DNA of 64,000 nucleotides from Actinophytocola gossypii (lineage in GTDB: Bacteria > Actinomycetota > Actinomycetes > Mycobacteriales > Pseudonocardiaceae), in the NCBI RefSeq assembly GCF_025165815.1, contig NZ_JAFFZE010000012.1, forward strand, positions 124,001-188,000, written 5' to 3'. The position numbers and the translations under genes were made by a program. Below the pieces are notes generated by a model. It had not been told where the DNA came from. It searched no databases and was given only the letters and a program-made list of their open reading frames with translations. Shown one piece after another: positions 25,499 to 33,544 of this stretch (positions are counted from its first letter, which is position 1; the number at the start of each line of letters is the position of its first letter).

Positions 25499-26281
25499 GT
25501 GGGGTGGAGCTGGGCGGAGCTGCGCGCGGCCTCGGTACTCGCCGAGGACGACGCGGTGCTCGCGCTGCACAAGCCGGCCGGCATCGCGGTGACCGGTGAG
25601 CGGCACGACGTCGACCTGGTGGAGCTGGCCGAGGCGGCGGGCGAGCGGCTGTACCCGGTGCACCGGATCGACAAGGCCACCTCCGGGCTGGTGCTGTTCG
25701 CCAAGGACCTGGCCGCGCACGGCGGGCTCACCCGGCAGTTCGCCAAGCGGGAGGCCGACAAGGCATACCTGGCGGTCACCCGCTCCACCGGCCTGCCGGA
25801 CGAAGGCGTGATCGAGCTGCCGCTGTCGGCCGGGCGCAAGGGCCGGGTGCGGATCGCCGCCCCGAGGGAGCGGATCCGGCACGACGACGGCCGGTGGTGG
25901 GTGTCCGAGGCGGACCTGCTGGACACCAAGCGGTACCCGTCCACCACGCTGATCCGGTCACTGTGGACCGACGGGGAGCACACCGTGCTCGTCGCGGTGC
26001 CGGTCACCGGGCGACGGCACCAGATTCGGGTGCACCTGGCCTGGATCGGGCACCCGATCGCCGGCGACCCGCTGTTCGGCGGTGCCGCGGAGCCAAGGAC
26101 GTACCTGCACTCGTGGCGGCTCGGCCTGGCCGCCCCCTGGCTCGACCCGCCCAGGCTGGAGCTGGCGGCCGTCCCGGACGACGGCTTCTGGGCGCCGCTG
26201 CGCGACCCGCGGCCCGACGTGGCGGAGCTGCTGGCTAACGCGGCTCGACCGCGTAGTACTTCGCCAGGTCGGCCGGGGTGA
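25499..26281 (+). CDS. RluA-family pseudouridine synthase
   Basis: 260 residues from GTG 25499. The catalytic motif is YPVHRIDKATSGLVLFAK, where the Asp attacks uridine, and GRRHQIRVHLAWIGHPIAGDPLFG is the second family signature. It probably converts uridines of rRNA or tRNA to pseudouridine. There is no ribosome site before GTG; a -10-like TACGCT ends 7 nt upstream, so the message may be leaderless. The 3' end overlaps the convergent papain-like gene by 47 bp. Confidence 0.85.
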   Translation: MGWSWAELRAASVLAEDDAVLALHKPAGIAVTGERHDVDLVELAEAAGERLYPVHRIDKATSGLVLFAKDLAAHGGLTRQFAKREADKAYLAVTRSTGLPDEGVIELPLSAGRKGRVRIAAPRERIRHDDGRWWVSEADLLDTKRYPSTTLIRSLWTDGEHTVLVAVPVTGRRHQIRVHLAWIGHPIAGDPLFGGAAEPRTYLHSWRLGLAAPWLDPPRLELAAVPDDGFWAPLRDPRPDVAELLANAARPRSTSPGRPG

Positions 26282-26804
26282 TGTGCACCGGGTCGCGGGT
26301 GAAGATCGCGCCGCTGCGTTCCATCGCGCGGGCGACGAACCCGGAGCAGATGTGCTCACCGCTGACGAAGAACGAGAACTTCGACCCGGTGAGCACGGTC
26401 AGCGCGATGCTCACGATCGTCGTCCAGCCGTACTTCGGGCGGGCCGCCACGACCCAGTCGGCGAACGCCAGCACCTGCTTGACGTCGGCGGGCTCGATCC
26501 CGGTGTGGACCACGGCGTAGTCGCGCGGGTGGTAGTCGCGCACGCTGCTGCGCACCATGCCGGTGCCCATCACCTCGACCAGCTCACCCGCCGGCCCGAC
26601 GACCAGCGCGGCGTGGGTGAACCACGCGTACCTCCGGTCCTCGCCGTGGATCCGCAGGCGCTGGCCGAACCCGATGAGCTTGGCGAAGAACGAGTTCCCG
26701 TGGGTGAGCAGGATGTCGCCGGCGTGCCACTCGCCGGCCGACTCCCCGGCCGGCGCCCACTCGGCGGACAGGCGGGCCACGGGTCGGAACTCCGGTGTTC
26801 GCAT
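26235..26804 (-). CDS. Permuted papain-like (NlpC/P60/YiiX type) protein
   Basis: 189 residues. WHAGDILLTHGNSF at the N terminus, WFTHAALVVGPAG with the likely catalytic His, and HICSGFVARAMERSG with the likely Cys show the circularly permuted order (His before Cys) of the YiiX/LRAT-like branch of NlpC/P60. Relatives act on lipids or peptides. There is no signal peptide. AGAGGAGGAGG precedes ATG 26804, which fixes the start. The gene is divergent from the sugar kinase operon, and its stop lies inside the 3' end of the convergent pseudouridine synthase gene. Confidence 0.8.
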   Translation of the reverse strand: MRTPEFRPVARLSAEWAPAGESAGEWHAGDILLTHGNSFFAKLIGFGQRLRIHGEDRRYAWFTHAALVVGPAGELVEVMGTGMVRSSVRDYHPRDYAVVHTGIEPADVKQVLAFADWVVAARPKYGWTTIVSIALTVLTGSKFSFFVSGEHICSGFVARAMERSGAIFTRDPVHITPADLAKYYAVEPR

Positions 26805-26867
26805 CGTGTCCTCCTCCTCTCGGATAATGACAAGAGGGACGTGGCCGCCGCCTGATACACACCTGAC

Positions 26868-26897
26868 TTGACCGGTGCCGGTTCGAGTCGCGAGGAT
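26868..26897 (+). promoter_or_regulatory. Promoter of the kinase-aldolase-lacI operon
   Basis: TTGACC (26868-26873) and GAGGAT (26892-26897) are 18 bp apart. The palindromic operator begins 2 bp after the -10 box and covers the transcript start, as expected for repression. Confidence 0.55.
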
Positions 26898-26899
26898 GA

Positions 26900-26917
26900 T
26901 GTGGCAACGTTGCCACA
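26900..26917. promoter_or_regulatory. LacI-type operator, site 1
   Basis: TGTGGCAACGTTGCCACA is a perfect 18-bp palindrome with the central CG typical of LacI-family sites. The same 18 bp recur at 44238-44255, and two degenerate copies lie at 40723-40756. It overlaps the predicted transcript start of the kinase operon, which encodes a LacI protein. Confidence 0.8.
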
Positions 26918-26941
26918 CCGGTGTCGGAGGGGGTCGGGCGC

Positions 26942-28300
26942 GTGGCGGAGCGGCTCGCCGGGATCGACGTGGGGACGACCAACTGCAAGGTCGGCCTCTA
27001 CACGCCCGACGGCACCGCGCTGGCCGAACGCGGCCGCCCCACCCCGCCGGACGCCGACGACCTGGTCGCCGGGGTGCTCGCCGACCTGGCCGGCTGCGTC
27101 GCCGAGGCCGGGCCGCCGGACGCGATCGGGGTCACCGGCGTCGCCGAGGGCGGCGTTCCGCTCGGCGCCGACCTGCGGCCGCTGCGACCCCTGCTGTGGT
27201 GGTGGGACGACCGCGCCGCCGAGCAGGCCCGCTGGCTCGCCGGCGACGTCGGCCGGGCCGCGATCTTCACCAGGACCGGCGTCGACGTCGCCGCGAAGAC
27301 CCCGCTGGCGACCTGGCTGTGGCTGCGCCGCGACGACCCGGCCTGCCTGGACCGGATGCGGGCGTGGGTCGGCGTCCCCGAGCTGGTCGCGACCGCGCTG
27401 TGCGGCGATCCGCTCGGGCACCGCACCCTGGCCGGCCGGTCCGGCGCGTTCGACCAGCGCGCCGACCGGTGGGACCAGGACCTGCTGGCACTCGCCGGCG
27501 TCGACCAGGAGCGGCTGCCGTCGGAGAGCACCGGCCGCACGACGGACGGGGTCCCGGTCGTGGTCGCCGGCCACGACCACCTGGTCGCCGCGCACGCGGC
27601 CGGCGTCCGCGCGCCGGGGGCGGTGGCGGACTCGCTGGGCACCGCGGAGGCCGTGGTCACCGTGTCCGACCGGGCGCCGGGGCCGGACGCTGCCGGCACC
27701 GGGATGTCCTGGAACCGCACCGCCGACGGCCGGCACTGGGCCATGGTGTCCGGCTTCCCGCACGCCGGCCGGCTCGTCGACTGGCTGTGCACCCTGGCCG
27801 GCGGCGACCACGCCCACGTCGACGCGCTGGCCGCGACCGTGGACCGTCCGACCGGTGTCGTCGTGCTTCCCTACCTCGCCGGCCGGGCCGCGCCGGCGCC
27901 CGACCCGGACCTGCGGCTGTCCGTGCACGACCTCGCCTCGCGACACGCCCTGCCCGACGTCCTGGTCGCCGTGCTGGAGGGCGCGTGCTGCCACGCCCGC
28001 TGGATGGCCGAGGCACAGGCCGGGCACGCCGGCACGAAGCTCGGTCGGGTCACCGTCCTCGGCGGCCCCAGCCGGGGGCGGGTGCTGATGGAGGTCAAGG
28101 CGCACGTGTTGCCCGGCCCGGTCCGGCTGGTGCGTGCCGCCGACGCGGCCCGTACCGGCGCGGCGCTGCTCGCCGGACACGCGATCGGCCTCGACACCCC
28201 AACGCTCGGTAGCGACGAGCTGCCCCGCGACGACGTTCTCGCCGACCGGTACGACACGATGTACCGGGACTTCCTGTCCCGGGTTCAGGAGGAGACATGA
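26942..28300 (+). CDS. FGGY-family carbohydrate kinase
   Basis: 452 residues from GTG 26942, with GGAGGGGG upstream. LAGIDVGTTNCKVGLY is the N-terminal phosphate-binding motif; the family core continues with WWWDDRAAEQA, VVAGHDHLVAAHAAG and VTVLGGPSRGRVLM near the ATP site. FGGY kinases phosphorylate ketoses, polyols or related sugars. It opens the operon with an aldolase (4-bp overlap) and a LacI regulator, so its product is probably the aldolase substrate or a direct precursor. It is slightly shorter than the usual 480-520 residues. Control is by the operator at 26900-26917. Confidence 0.88.
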   Translation: MAERLAGIDVGTTNCKVGLYTPDGTALAERGRPTPPDADDLVAGVLADLAGCVAEAGPPDAIGVTGVAEGGVPLGADLRPLRPLLWWWDDRAAEQARWLAGDVGRAAIFTRTGVDVAAKTPLATWLWLRRDDPACLDRMRAWVGVPELVATALCGDPLGHRTLAGRSGAFDQRADRWDQDLLALAGVDQERLPSESTGRTTDGVPVVVAGHDHLVAAHAAGVRAPGAVADSLGTAEAVVTVSDRAPGPDAAGTGMSWNRTADGRHWAMVSGFPHAGRLVDWLCTLAGGDHAHVDALAATVDRPTGVVVLPYLAGRAAPAPDPDLRLSVHDLASRHALPDVLVAVLEGACCHARWMAEAQAGHAGTKLGRVTVLGGPSRGRVLMEVKAHVLPGPVRLVRAADAARTGAALLAGHAIGLDTPTLGSDELPRDDVLADRYDTMYRDFLSRVQEET

Positions 28301-29157
28301 CCCTGGCCTCGTTGGCTTCCCTGGCCCGGCCGTCCGGTGGGCTCGCCATGGTGGCGATGGACCAGCGGGAGAGCCTGCGCGGGATGCTCGCCGAGCACAC
28401 CGACGGGCCGGTGACCGACGCCGACCTGGTGCGGTTCAAGCTGGCCGTGGCCGCCGAGCTCGGCCCGCACGCCAGCGGGTTCCTGATCGACCGCGAGTAC
28501 GGCTTCGAGCAGGTGGCGGACCTCGGCCTGCCGTGCGGGCTCATCCTCGCCGCCGACGCGCTGACCCACCCGCCGGAGGGCGGCCCGGTGGTGCGCACCG
28601 CGATCGACGACGCCGTCGACCCGGCGGCGGCCGCGGCGCGTGGCGCGCACGCGTTGAAGCTCCTGCTGATCTGGCGCCCGGACGAGCGCGACGCGTGCCT
28701 GGCGCTGGCCGAGGACTTCATCCGGCGGTGTGCCGGCGCCGGACTGGTGTCGGTGCTGGAGGGCGTGGTCCGGCCAGGGCCCGGTGACGACTTCGACGCC
28801 CTGCTGCTGGAGGCGGCCGCCGAGCTGGGCGCGCTCCGCCCGTCGCTCTACAAAGGACAGGTGCCGCGGTTCGGCAAGGGCGACCAGGTGGCGATCGGGC
28901 GGGTGTGCGAGCGGATGACGGCCGCGCTGCCGGTGCCGTGGGTGGTGCTGTCGCAGGGTGTGTCGATCGCCGACTTCCCGCCGTCGGTGCGCACGGCGTG
29001 CGCGGCCGGCGCCTCCGGTTTCCTCGCCGGCCGGGCGGTGTGGAGCGACACGCTGGCCGATCCGGTGCCGCTGCTGCGTTCCCGGTCGGTGGACCGGCTG
29101 CGCGCACTCGCCGAGGTGGTCGACGAGACCGCCCGGCCGTGGCGGGAAGCGGCCTGA
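28297..29157 (+). CDS. Class I aldolase of the YihT/LacD type
   Basis: 286 residues. The sequence follows the sulfofructose-phosphate aldolase YihT closely by eye: SGGLAMVAMDQRES at the N terminus, GFLIDREYG, HALKLLLIWRPDE, GLVSVLEGVVRP, SLYKGQVPRFGKGD with the Schiff-base lysine, VVLSQGV and AGASGFLAGRAVW. LacD-type tagatose-bisphosphate aldolases share this fold. It should split a phosphorylated ketose into dihydroxyacetone phosphate and an aldehyde. It overlaps the FGGY kinase gene by 4 bp (ATGA) and precedes the LacI gene by 5 bp. No other sulfoquinovose genes are present, so the substrate is open. Confidence 0.82.
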   Translation: MTLASLASLARPSGGLAMVAMDQRESLRGMLAEHTDGPVTDADLVRFKLAVAAELGPHASGFLIDREYGFEQVADLGLPCGLILAADALTHPPEGGPVVRTAIDDAVDPAAAAARGAHALKLLLIWRPDERDACLALAEDFIRRCAGAGLVSVLEGVVRPGPGDDFDALLLEAAAELGALRPSLYKGQVPRFGKGDQVAIGRVCERMTAALPVPWVVLSQGVSIADFPPSVRTACAAGASGFLAGRAVWSDTLADPVPLLRSRSVDRLRALAEVVDETARPWREAA

Positions 29158-29162
29158 GCCCC

Positions 29163-30200
29163 GTGTCGGAGGAGCCAACCCTCGACGAGCCGAAGCGCCG
29201 TCCGACGATCGGCGACGTGGCCAAGGCGGCCGGCGTGTCACCGTCGACGGCGTCCAGGGCGCTGACCGGCCAGGGCTACGCCGCCGCGGCGGTCAAGGCG
29301 AAGGTGCTGGCTGCCGCGGACCAGCTCGGCTACGTGCCCGACGAGTTCGCCAGAAGCCTGAAAAGGCGGACGAACCGGCTGGTCGGCGTGGTGATCTCGG
29401 ACCTGCGCAACCAGTTCTACGCCGACCTAGCGGCCGGCATCGAGCAGGTGCTCGGCGCCGCCGGCTACCAGATGGTGCTGGTCAACGACGACGGCGACAC
29501 CGACCGCGAACTGGCCGGCGTCCGCACGCTGCTGGCGATGCGGGTACCCGGCACGATCGTCACCCCGCTGTCGTCGGAAGCAGGCGCGCTGCTGACGTCC
29601 CAGGGCGTGCGGGTCGTCGAGGTGGACCGCCAGATGGCCGAGAGCCAGTGCGACGCCGTGCTGGTGGACTCCGAGCACGGCGCGCGGGCGGCGACCGGTC
29701 ACCTGCTGGAGCTGGGCCACCGCCGCATCGCGTTCCTGATCGACGAACTGGAGTGGACCACGGGTGTGGGTCGCCTGACCGGCTACCGCGAGGCCCTGCG
29801 CGAGCGAGGTGTCGACTACGACCCCGAGCTGGTGGTCCGCGTCGGCTTCGGCGAGGGCAGCGCGGCCACAGCGATCGCGTCCCTGCTGGAGGTCCGCCCG
29901 GACGTGACCGCGGTGTTCGCCGCGAACAACCTGATGGCCGAGGGCGTGTGGCAGGAGATGCAACGCCGGAAGCTGCGGGTGCCGAAGGACGTCTCCCTGG
30001 TGGCCTTCGACGACCTCCCGTGGATGAGCATGGTGCAGCCGGCCGTGAGCGCGGTCTCCCAACCGGTGGTGGCGATGGGCGCCAAGGCCGCGGAGCTGCT
30101 CCTGGCCCGCCTGTCCGGCACCCTCACCGGCGACCCCCGCACCGTCTGGCTCGAACCCACCTTCGAACGCCGAGGCTCCACCCGCCGGCTACCGGGCTGA
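29163..30200 (+). CDS. LacI-family transcriptional regulator
   Basis: 345 residues from GTG 29163. The N-terminal helix-turn-helix reads PTIGDVAKAAGVSPSTASRAL in outline, with a hinge helix (EFARSLKRRTNRLVGVVI) and a periplasmic-binding-protein-like sensor domain (about 65-340: NDDGDTDRELAG, EVDRQMAE, AANNLMAEGVW, AFDDLPWMSMVQP). It is the last gene of the kinase operon. Four copies of a LacI-type palindrome lie within 18 kb, before its own operon, the binding-protein gene and the ten-gene minus-strand operon, so it most likely represses all three and is released by the sugar or a phosphorylated intermediate. Confidence 0.92.
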   Translation: MSEEPTLDEPKRRPTIGDVAKAAGVSPSTASRALTGQGYAAAAVKAKVLAAADQLGYVPDEFARSLKRRTNRLVGVVISDLRNQFYADLAAGIEQVLGAAGYQMVLVNDDGDTDRELAGVRTLLAMRVPGTIVTPLSSEAGALLTSQGVRVVEVDRQMAESQCDAVLVDSEHGARAATGHLLELGHRRIAFLIDELEWTTGVGRLTGYREALRERGVDYDPELVVRVGFGEGSAATAIASLLEVRPDVTAVFAANNLMAEGVWQEMQRRKLRVPKDVSLVAFDDLPWMSMVQPAVSAVSQPVVAMGAKAAELLLARLSGTLTGDPRTVWLEPTFERRGSTRRLPG

Positions 30201-30224
30201 CGCGCATCACTCCGCAATCGTCCC

Positions 30225-30241
30225 ACCCGCCGGACGCGGGT
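30225..30241. terminator. Short hairpin between convergent operons
   Basis: ACCCGC-CGGAC-GCGGGT lies between the lacI stop (30200) and the FAD oxidoreductase stop, whose codon starts at 30241. It could end both transcripts, though the stem is only 6 bp. Confidence 0.4.
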
Positions 30242-31728
30242 CAGATCGTGAGGATCTGGCGTTCGTCGAGGAGGTGTTGTTGGAGGTCGGCGACGTCGAC
30301 CTGTTGGACGGGTCGGTCTGTGGTGAGGGCGCGCCAGGCGGCGAGGCCGGCGGCGTGGCCGAGCATCTCGTACTGGGGTTCCATGCGGACCGAGCTGAAG
30401 GCCACGTGGGACGCGGACAGGCAGACCGGGACCAGCAGGTTCGTGCAGTCGGCGTAGCGGGGCACGATCGCGCGGTACGGGACCTGGTACGGGCGCACCG
30501 GCACGGACAGGTAGCCCTCGTTGTACACCGACGGGATCGGGTCGGGGTGTTCGTACACCCAGCGCCACGTGCGGCGTACCTCGCGGATGTCGATGTGGTA
30601 CGAGCCCATGGCGATCGTGTCGTACTTGGGGGTGGGGGCGGTGTGCAGGTCGTGTTCGGTGAGGGTGTACTCGCCGAGCATCCGCCGGGCCTCGCGCACG
30701 TACAGCTGGTGCGGGAGGCCGCCGTCGAACTCGTCCGCGGCCCAGCCCCATTCGCCGAGACGGTCGCGGACCTGGCGGGGCACGGCGGGGTCGGTGCTCA
30801 TGAAGTGCAGGAAGTCGACCGTGTACTCCTGGTACCGGCGGACGATCGCCGCCCGCTCGGCGGGGCCGGCGTCGGGGTAGGCGCGGTTGGCGCCGTCGAG
30901 CAGGTTCACCGACAGCGGGCCGATGGAGTTGCCGTCGCACTTGCCGTTGGGGAGGTTGCGGACCAGGCCGAGCACGTCCGGCGGCTCCAGGTCGCGCTCG
31001 GCGAGCATCGCGAAGTACCGGCGGGCCAGCTCCCACTCCTCCTCGCGGTAGCCGTCGCGGCGGGTGAACGGGAGCCGGTCGTCCGCTGTGGACAGACAGA
31101 CCCGGTAGCCGTACGCCATCACGGCGCCGTCGCCCTCGCCCGCGTCGACGGTGGGTGAGGAGTCGATCAGGGGGAGCAGCGAGCCGTCGGCGGCGAACGG
31201 GGACAGGTACGGCTCGAAGTTGTGCTTGCCGGGCGCCCATTCCCGCCGGCCGGCGAACGTCTCGCCGTGCAGGGAACGGCTCTCCCGGCCGACGCGGTAC
31301 GGCACGCCGGCGGCGGCGAGCAGGTCGCCCTCGTAGGACGCGTCGACGTACACGCCCGCGCGGTACGACCGGCCGTCGGTGCCGTGCAGTACGGAGATCG
31401 ATCCCTCCACGGCGGACACGCCGACGCCGAACACGACCGCCACGCCGGCACGGTCCAGCCACGACTCGAAGATCCGCTCCGCCACGTGCGGCTCCGGGCC
31501 GGCGTAGCGGGACGTGCCGTAGTGCTCCGCGACGGCGGCGGCGAACTCCCCCGCCATGCCGCCGAGGACCCTCGGGTCGCCGATGTCGGTGTAGCCGAGC
31601 CCGCCGGAGACCATCCCGCCGACGTGCCGGCCCGGTTCGAGCAGCGTCACCGGCACCCCGTGCCGCGCGGCCGCGACCGCGGCGCACACCCCGGCCGCCG
31701 TCGCGCCGTAGACCACCAGCTCAGCCAA
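30241..31728 (-). CDS. FAD-dependent oxidoreductase (FAD_oxidored family)
   Basis: 495 residues from TTG 31728, which has GAGG six bases upstream and overlaps the previous gene by 8 bp. The N-terminal dinucleotide fold is AELVVYGATAAGVCAAVAAARHG, followed by GGMVSGGLGYTD and YVDASYEGDLLAAAGV, signatures of the FAD_oxidored family found in carbohydrate loci. The C terminus has LLVPVCLSASHVAFSSVRMEPQ, typical of the flavin-binding end. There is no signal peptide. It is the last gene of the ten-gene minus-strand sugar operon and probably oxidises a sugar or sugar acid; the substrate is not predictable. Confidence 0.82.
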   Translation of the reverse strand: MAELVVYGATAAGVCAAVAAARHGVPVTLLEPGRHVGGMVSGGLGYTDIGDPRVLGGMAGEFAAAVAEHYGTSRYAGPEPHVAERIFESWLDRAGVAVVFGVGVSAVEGSISVLHGTDGRSYRAGVYVDASYEGDLLAAAGVPYRVGRESRSLHGETFAGRREWAPGKHNFEPYLSPFAADGSLLPLIDSSPTVDAGEGDGAVMAYGYRVCLSTADDRLPFTRRDGYREEEWELARRYFAMLAERDLEPPDVLGLVRNLPNGKCDGNSIGPLSVNLLDGANRAYPDAGPAERAAIVRRYQEYTVDFLHFMSTDPAVPRQVRDRLGEWGWAADEFDGGLPHQLYVREARRMLGEYTLTEHDLHTAPTPKYDTIAMGSYHIDIREVRRTWRWVYEHPDPIPSVYNEGYLSVPVRPYQVPYRAIVPRYADCTNLLVPVCLSASHVAFSSVRMEPQYEMLGHAAGLAAWRALTTDRPVQQVDVADLQQHLLDERQILTI

Positions 31729-33544
31729 GGCGCGCCTCGCAGGCCAGCAGCAGCACGCCGACACACCACGCGTGGGACAGCGTCAACAGCATTCCCTTCG
31801 GTTGGTAGCACGCGGTCTGGTAGAAGCGTTCGCTCACCATTCCCCGGTACGCGTTGAAGTCGCCGTCCGCGCGGGCCACGAACTGGCGGAAGCAGGCCAG
31901 GTTCTCCTCGGCCGACGCGGTGTAGTACGTCTCGCCGGTGTGCTCGCCGAGCCGGGCCAGCTCGGCGGCGCAGATCAGGCCGTAGGAGTGCAGGTGCTGG
32001 TTCGCCGGCGACGCCTGGTCCGCGCCTCGGCTGCGGAAGTCGTAGTGGCCCAACAGGGTGTGCGGCGGGAAGTCGACGTCGTAGGTGTAGCGGAACGTCA
32101 GCGTCCAGTCGGCCGCGCGCCGGGCCAGCGCCAGCCACTCGTCCGCGCCGTCGGCCTCGTACAGCGACACGTACGCCATGATCGCCAGGTAACCGTCCTC
32201 GGACGACGGTGCCAGGTCCACGTCCTCGGGTGCGCCGTACAGGAACTCCCGCTCCACCGCGCCCGCGTAGAAGCGGCCGGCCCGCCGGGCGGCGTCGAGG
32301 TAGCGCGGCTCGTCGAACAGGGCGGCGGCCTCGACCAGTGCCGGGATCCACGCCAGGCCGCTGGTGCCGTTCCGGTCCAGCACCTCGCCGGTCGCCACGT
32401 CGTAGCCGGCGCCGAACGAGCCGTCGGCGGCCTGGCCCTTGACCGCGACGTCCAGGTTGGACACCACCGCGGCGCGCCACTGCGGCGGGCCGCCGAGGGC
32501 GACCGCTCGGGTGAGGAACAGGGTGGCCTCGCCGAGGGTCCTGGCGTGCACGCGCCGCCGGTCCGGGGTCCAGCCGGCGTTCCAGCCGTTCGCGCGGGTC
32601 CACTGGCCCCAGAACGTGCCGCCTGGGGTGAGGTGGTTGGCGATGTTGTCCAGCACGGCGGTCGCGGCGTCCACATAGGAGTCGTTGCCGACCCGTCTGC
32701 CGTGCCGCAGCAGGGCGTAGGCGTACGGGACGCCGCTGATCCACGACACGTGCATGGCCTGCCGGTCGCCGTGCTCCCCCAGCGCGTGCCGGTCGAACGC
32801 GGCGGTCTCCAGCAGCACCGCGTCCTCGGCGACGTAGTGCCACCGGTACAGGCCCCACGCGGTGAGCGCGGCCGCATCCTCGACCGAAACCCACGGCACG
32901 GTGTCGGCGTCCACCGGCGCGGTCCGGCGGTGCAGGTCACACAGCACCCCGGCGTAGGCGTGCCGGTCGGGGCCGAGCACGTGCAGGTCGAACCGCAGCG
33001 TCTCGGTCCGGCCCGGGTACCACTCGAACGCGGGGGTGTCGGCCGGCAGCGGGTTCGGCGAGCCGTCGTAGACCACCGGCTCCTCGCGGTACGGGAAGTG
33101 CAGGCGCAGCACCGGGTGCTCGCCGTCCATCGCGAGCCCGACGCCGGCCTGGCCGAGCGGCGACCACTCGGTGGTGACCAGCGCCGCGCCGCCCTCGCGG
33201 TCCCAGGCGAACACCGCGGGCGTGGCGCAGCGGTCGGCGCGCAACCCCCACTCGGCGGACTCCAGCAGCGCCGGGTCGGGTGCGTCGCGGGTGAACCTCG
33301 GGTACCGCACCCGGCACCCGGCGACCCGGTTCTCGCCGTAGAAGGCGCCCGGCACGAGCCAGCCGGGGTCGTCGGTCTCGCCGAGGCGCACCGACACCCG
33401 CAGGCCGGCGACCACCGGCTCGGACGCGACACAGGTGACGTCGAGCCGGACGGCGAACCGCGAGCCATCGACGTCGCACACCGTGCGGTCGACCGACAGG
33501 GCGTCCGGCCGCGCGGAGAGGACCGTGACGTCGAACGGAATCAC
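31721..33544 (-). CDS. Six-hairpin (alpha/alpha)6 glycosidase-like protein
   Basis: 607 residues from GTG 33544, which overlaps the alpha-mannosidase stop as GTGA (a GTG at 33553 is also possible). The N-terminal third is beta-rich; from about 210 the chain has helical repeats with aromatic acidic motifs (WGLYRWHYVAEDAV, MHVSWISGVPYAYALLRHG, WGQWTRANGWNAGW, RNGTSGLAWIPALVEA, SSEDGYLAIMAY), as in six-hairpin glycosidases. I cannot assign a numbered GH family. It is cytosolic and surrounded by sugar genes, so it probably hydrolyses or lyses an imported oligosaccharide. Confidence 0.7.
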   Translation of the reverse strand: MIPFDVTVLSARPDALSVDRTVCDVDGSRFAVRLDVTCVASEPVVAGLRVSVRLGETDDPGWLVPGAFYGENRVAGCRVRYPRFTRDAPDPALLESAEWGLRADRCATPAVFAWDREGGAALVTTEWSPLGQAGVGLAMDGEHPVLRLHFPYREEPVVYDGSPNPLPADTPAFEWYPGRTETLRFDLHVLGPDRHAYAGVLCDLHRRTAPVDADTVPWVSVEDAAALTAWGLYRWHYVAEDAVLLETAAFDRHALGEHGDRQAMHVSWISGVPYAYALLRHGRRVGNDSYVDAATAVLDNIANHLTPGGTFWGQWTRANGWNAGWTPDRRRVHARTLGEATLFLTRAVALGGPPQWRAAVVSNLDVAVKGQAADGSFGAGYDVATGEVLDRNGTSGLAWIPALVEAAALFDEPRYLDAARRAGRFYAGAVEREFLYGAPEDVDLAPSSEDGYLAIMAYVSLYEADGADEWLALARRAADWTLTFRYTYDVDFPPHTLLGHYDFRSRGADQASPANQHLHSYGLICAAELARLGEHTGETYYTASAEENLACFRQFVARADGDFNAYRGMVSERFYQTACYQPKGMLLTLSHAWCVGVLLLACEARLG

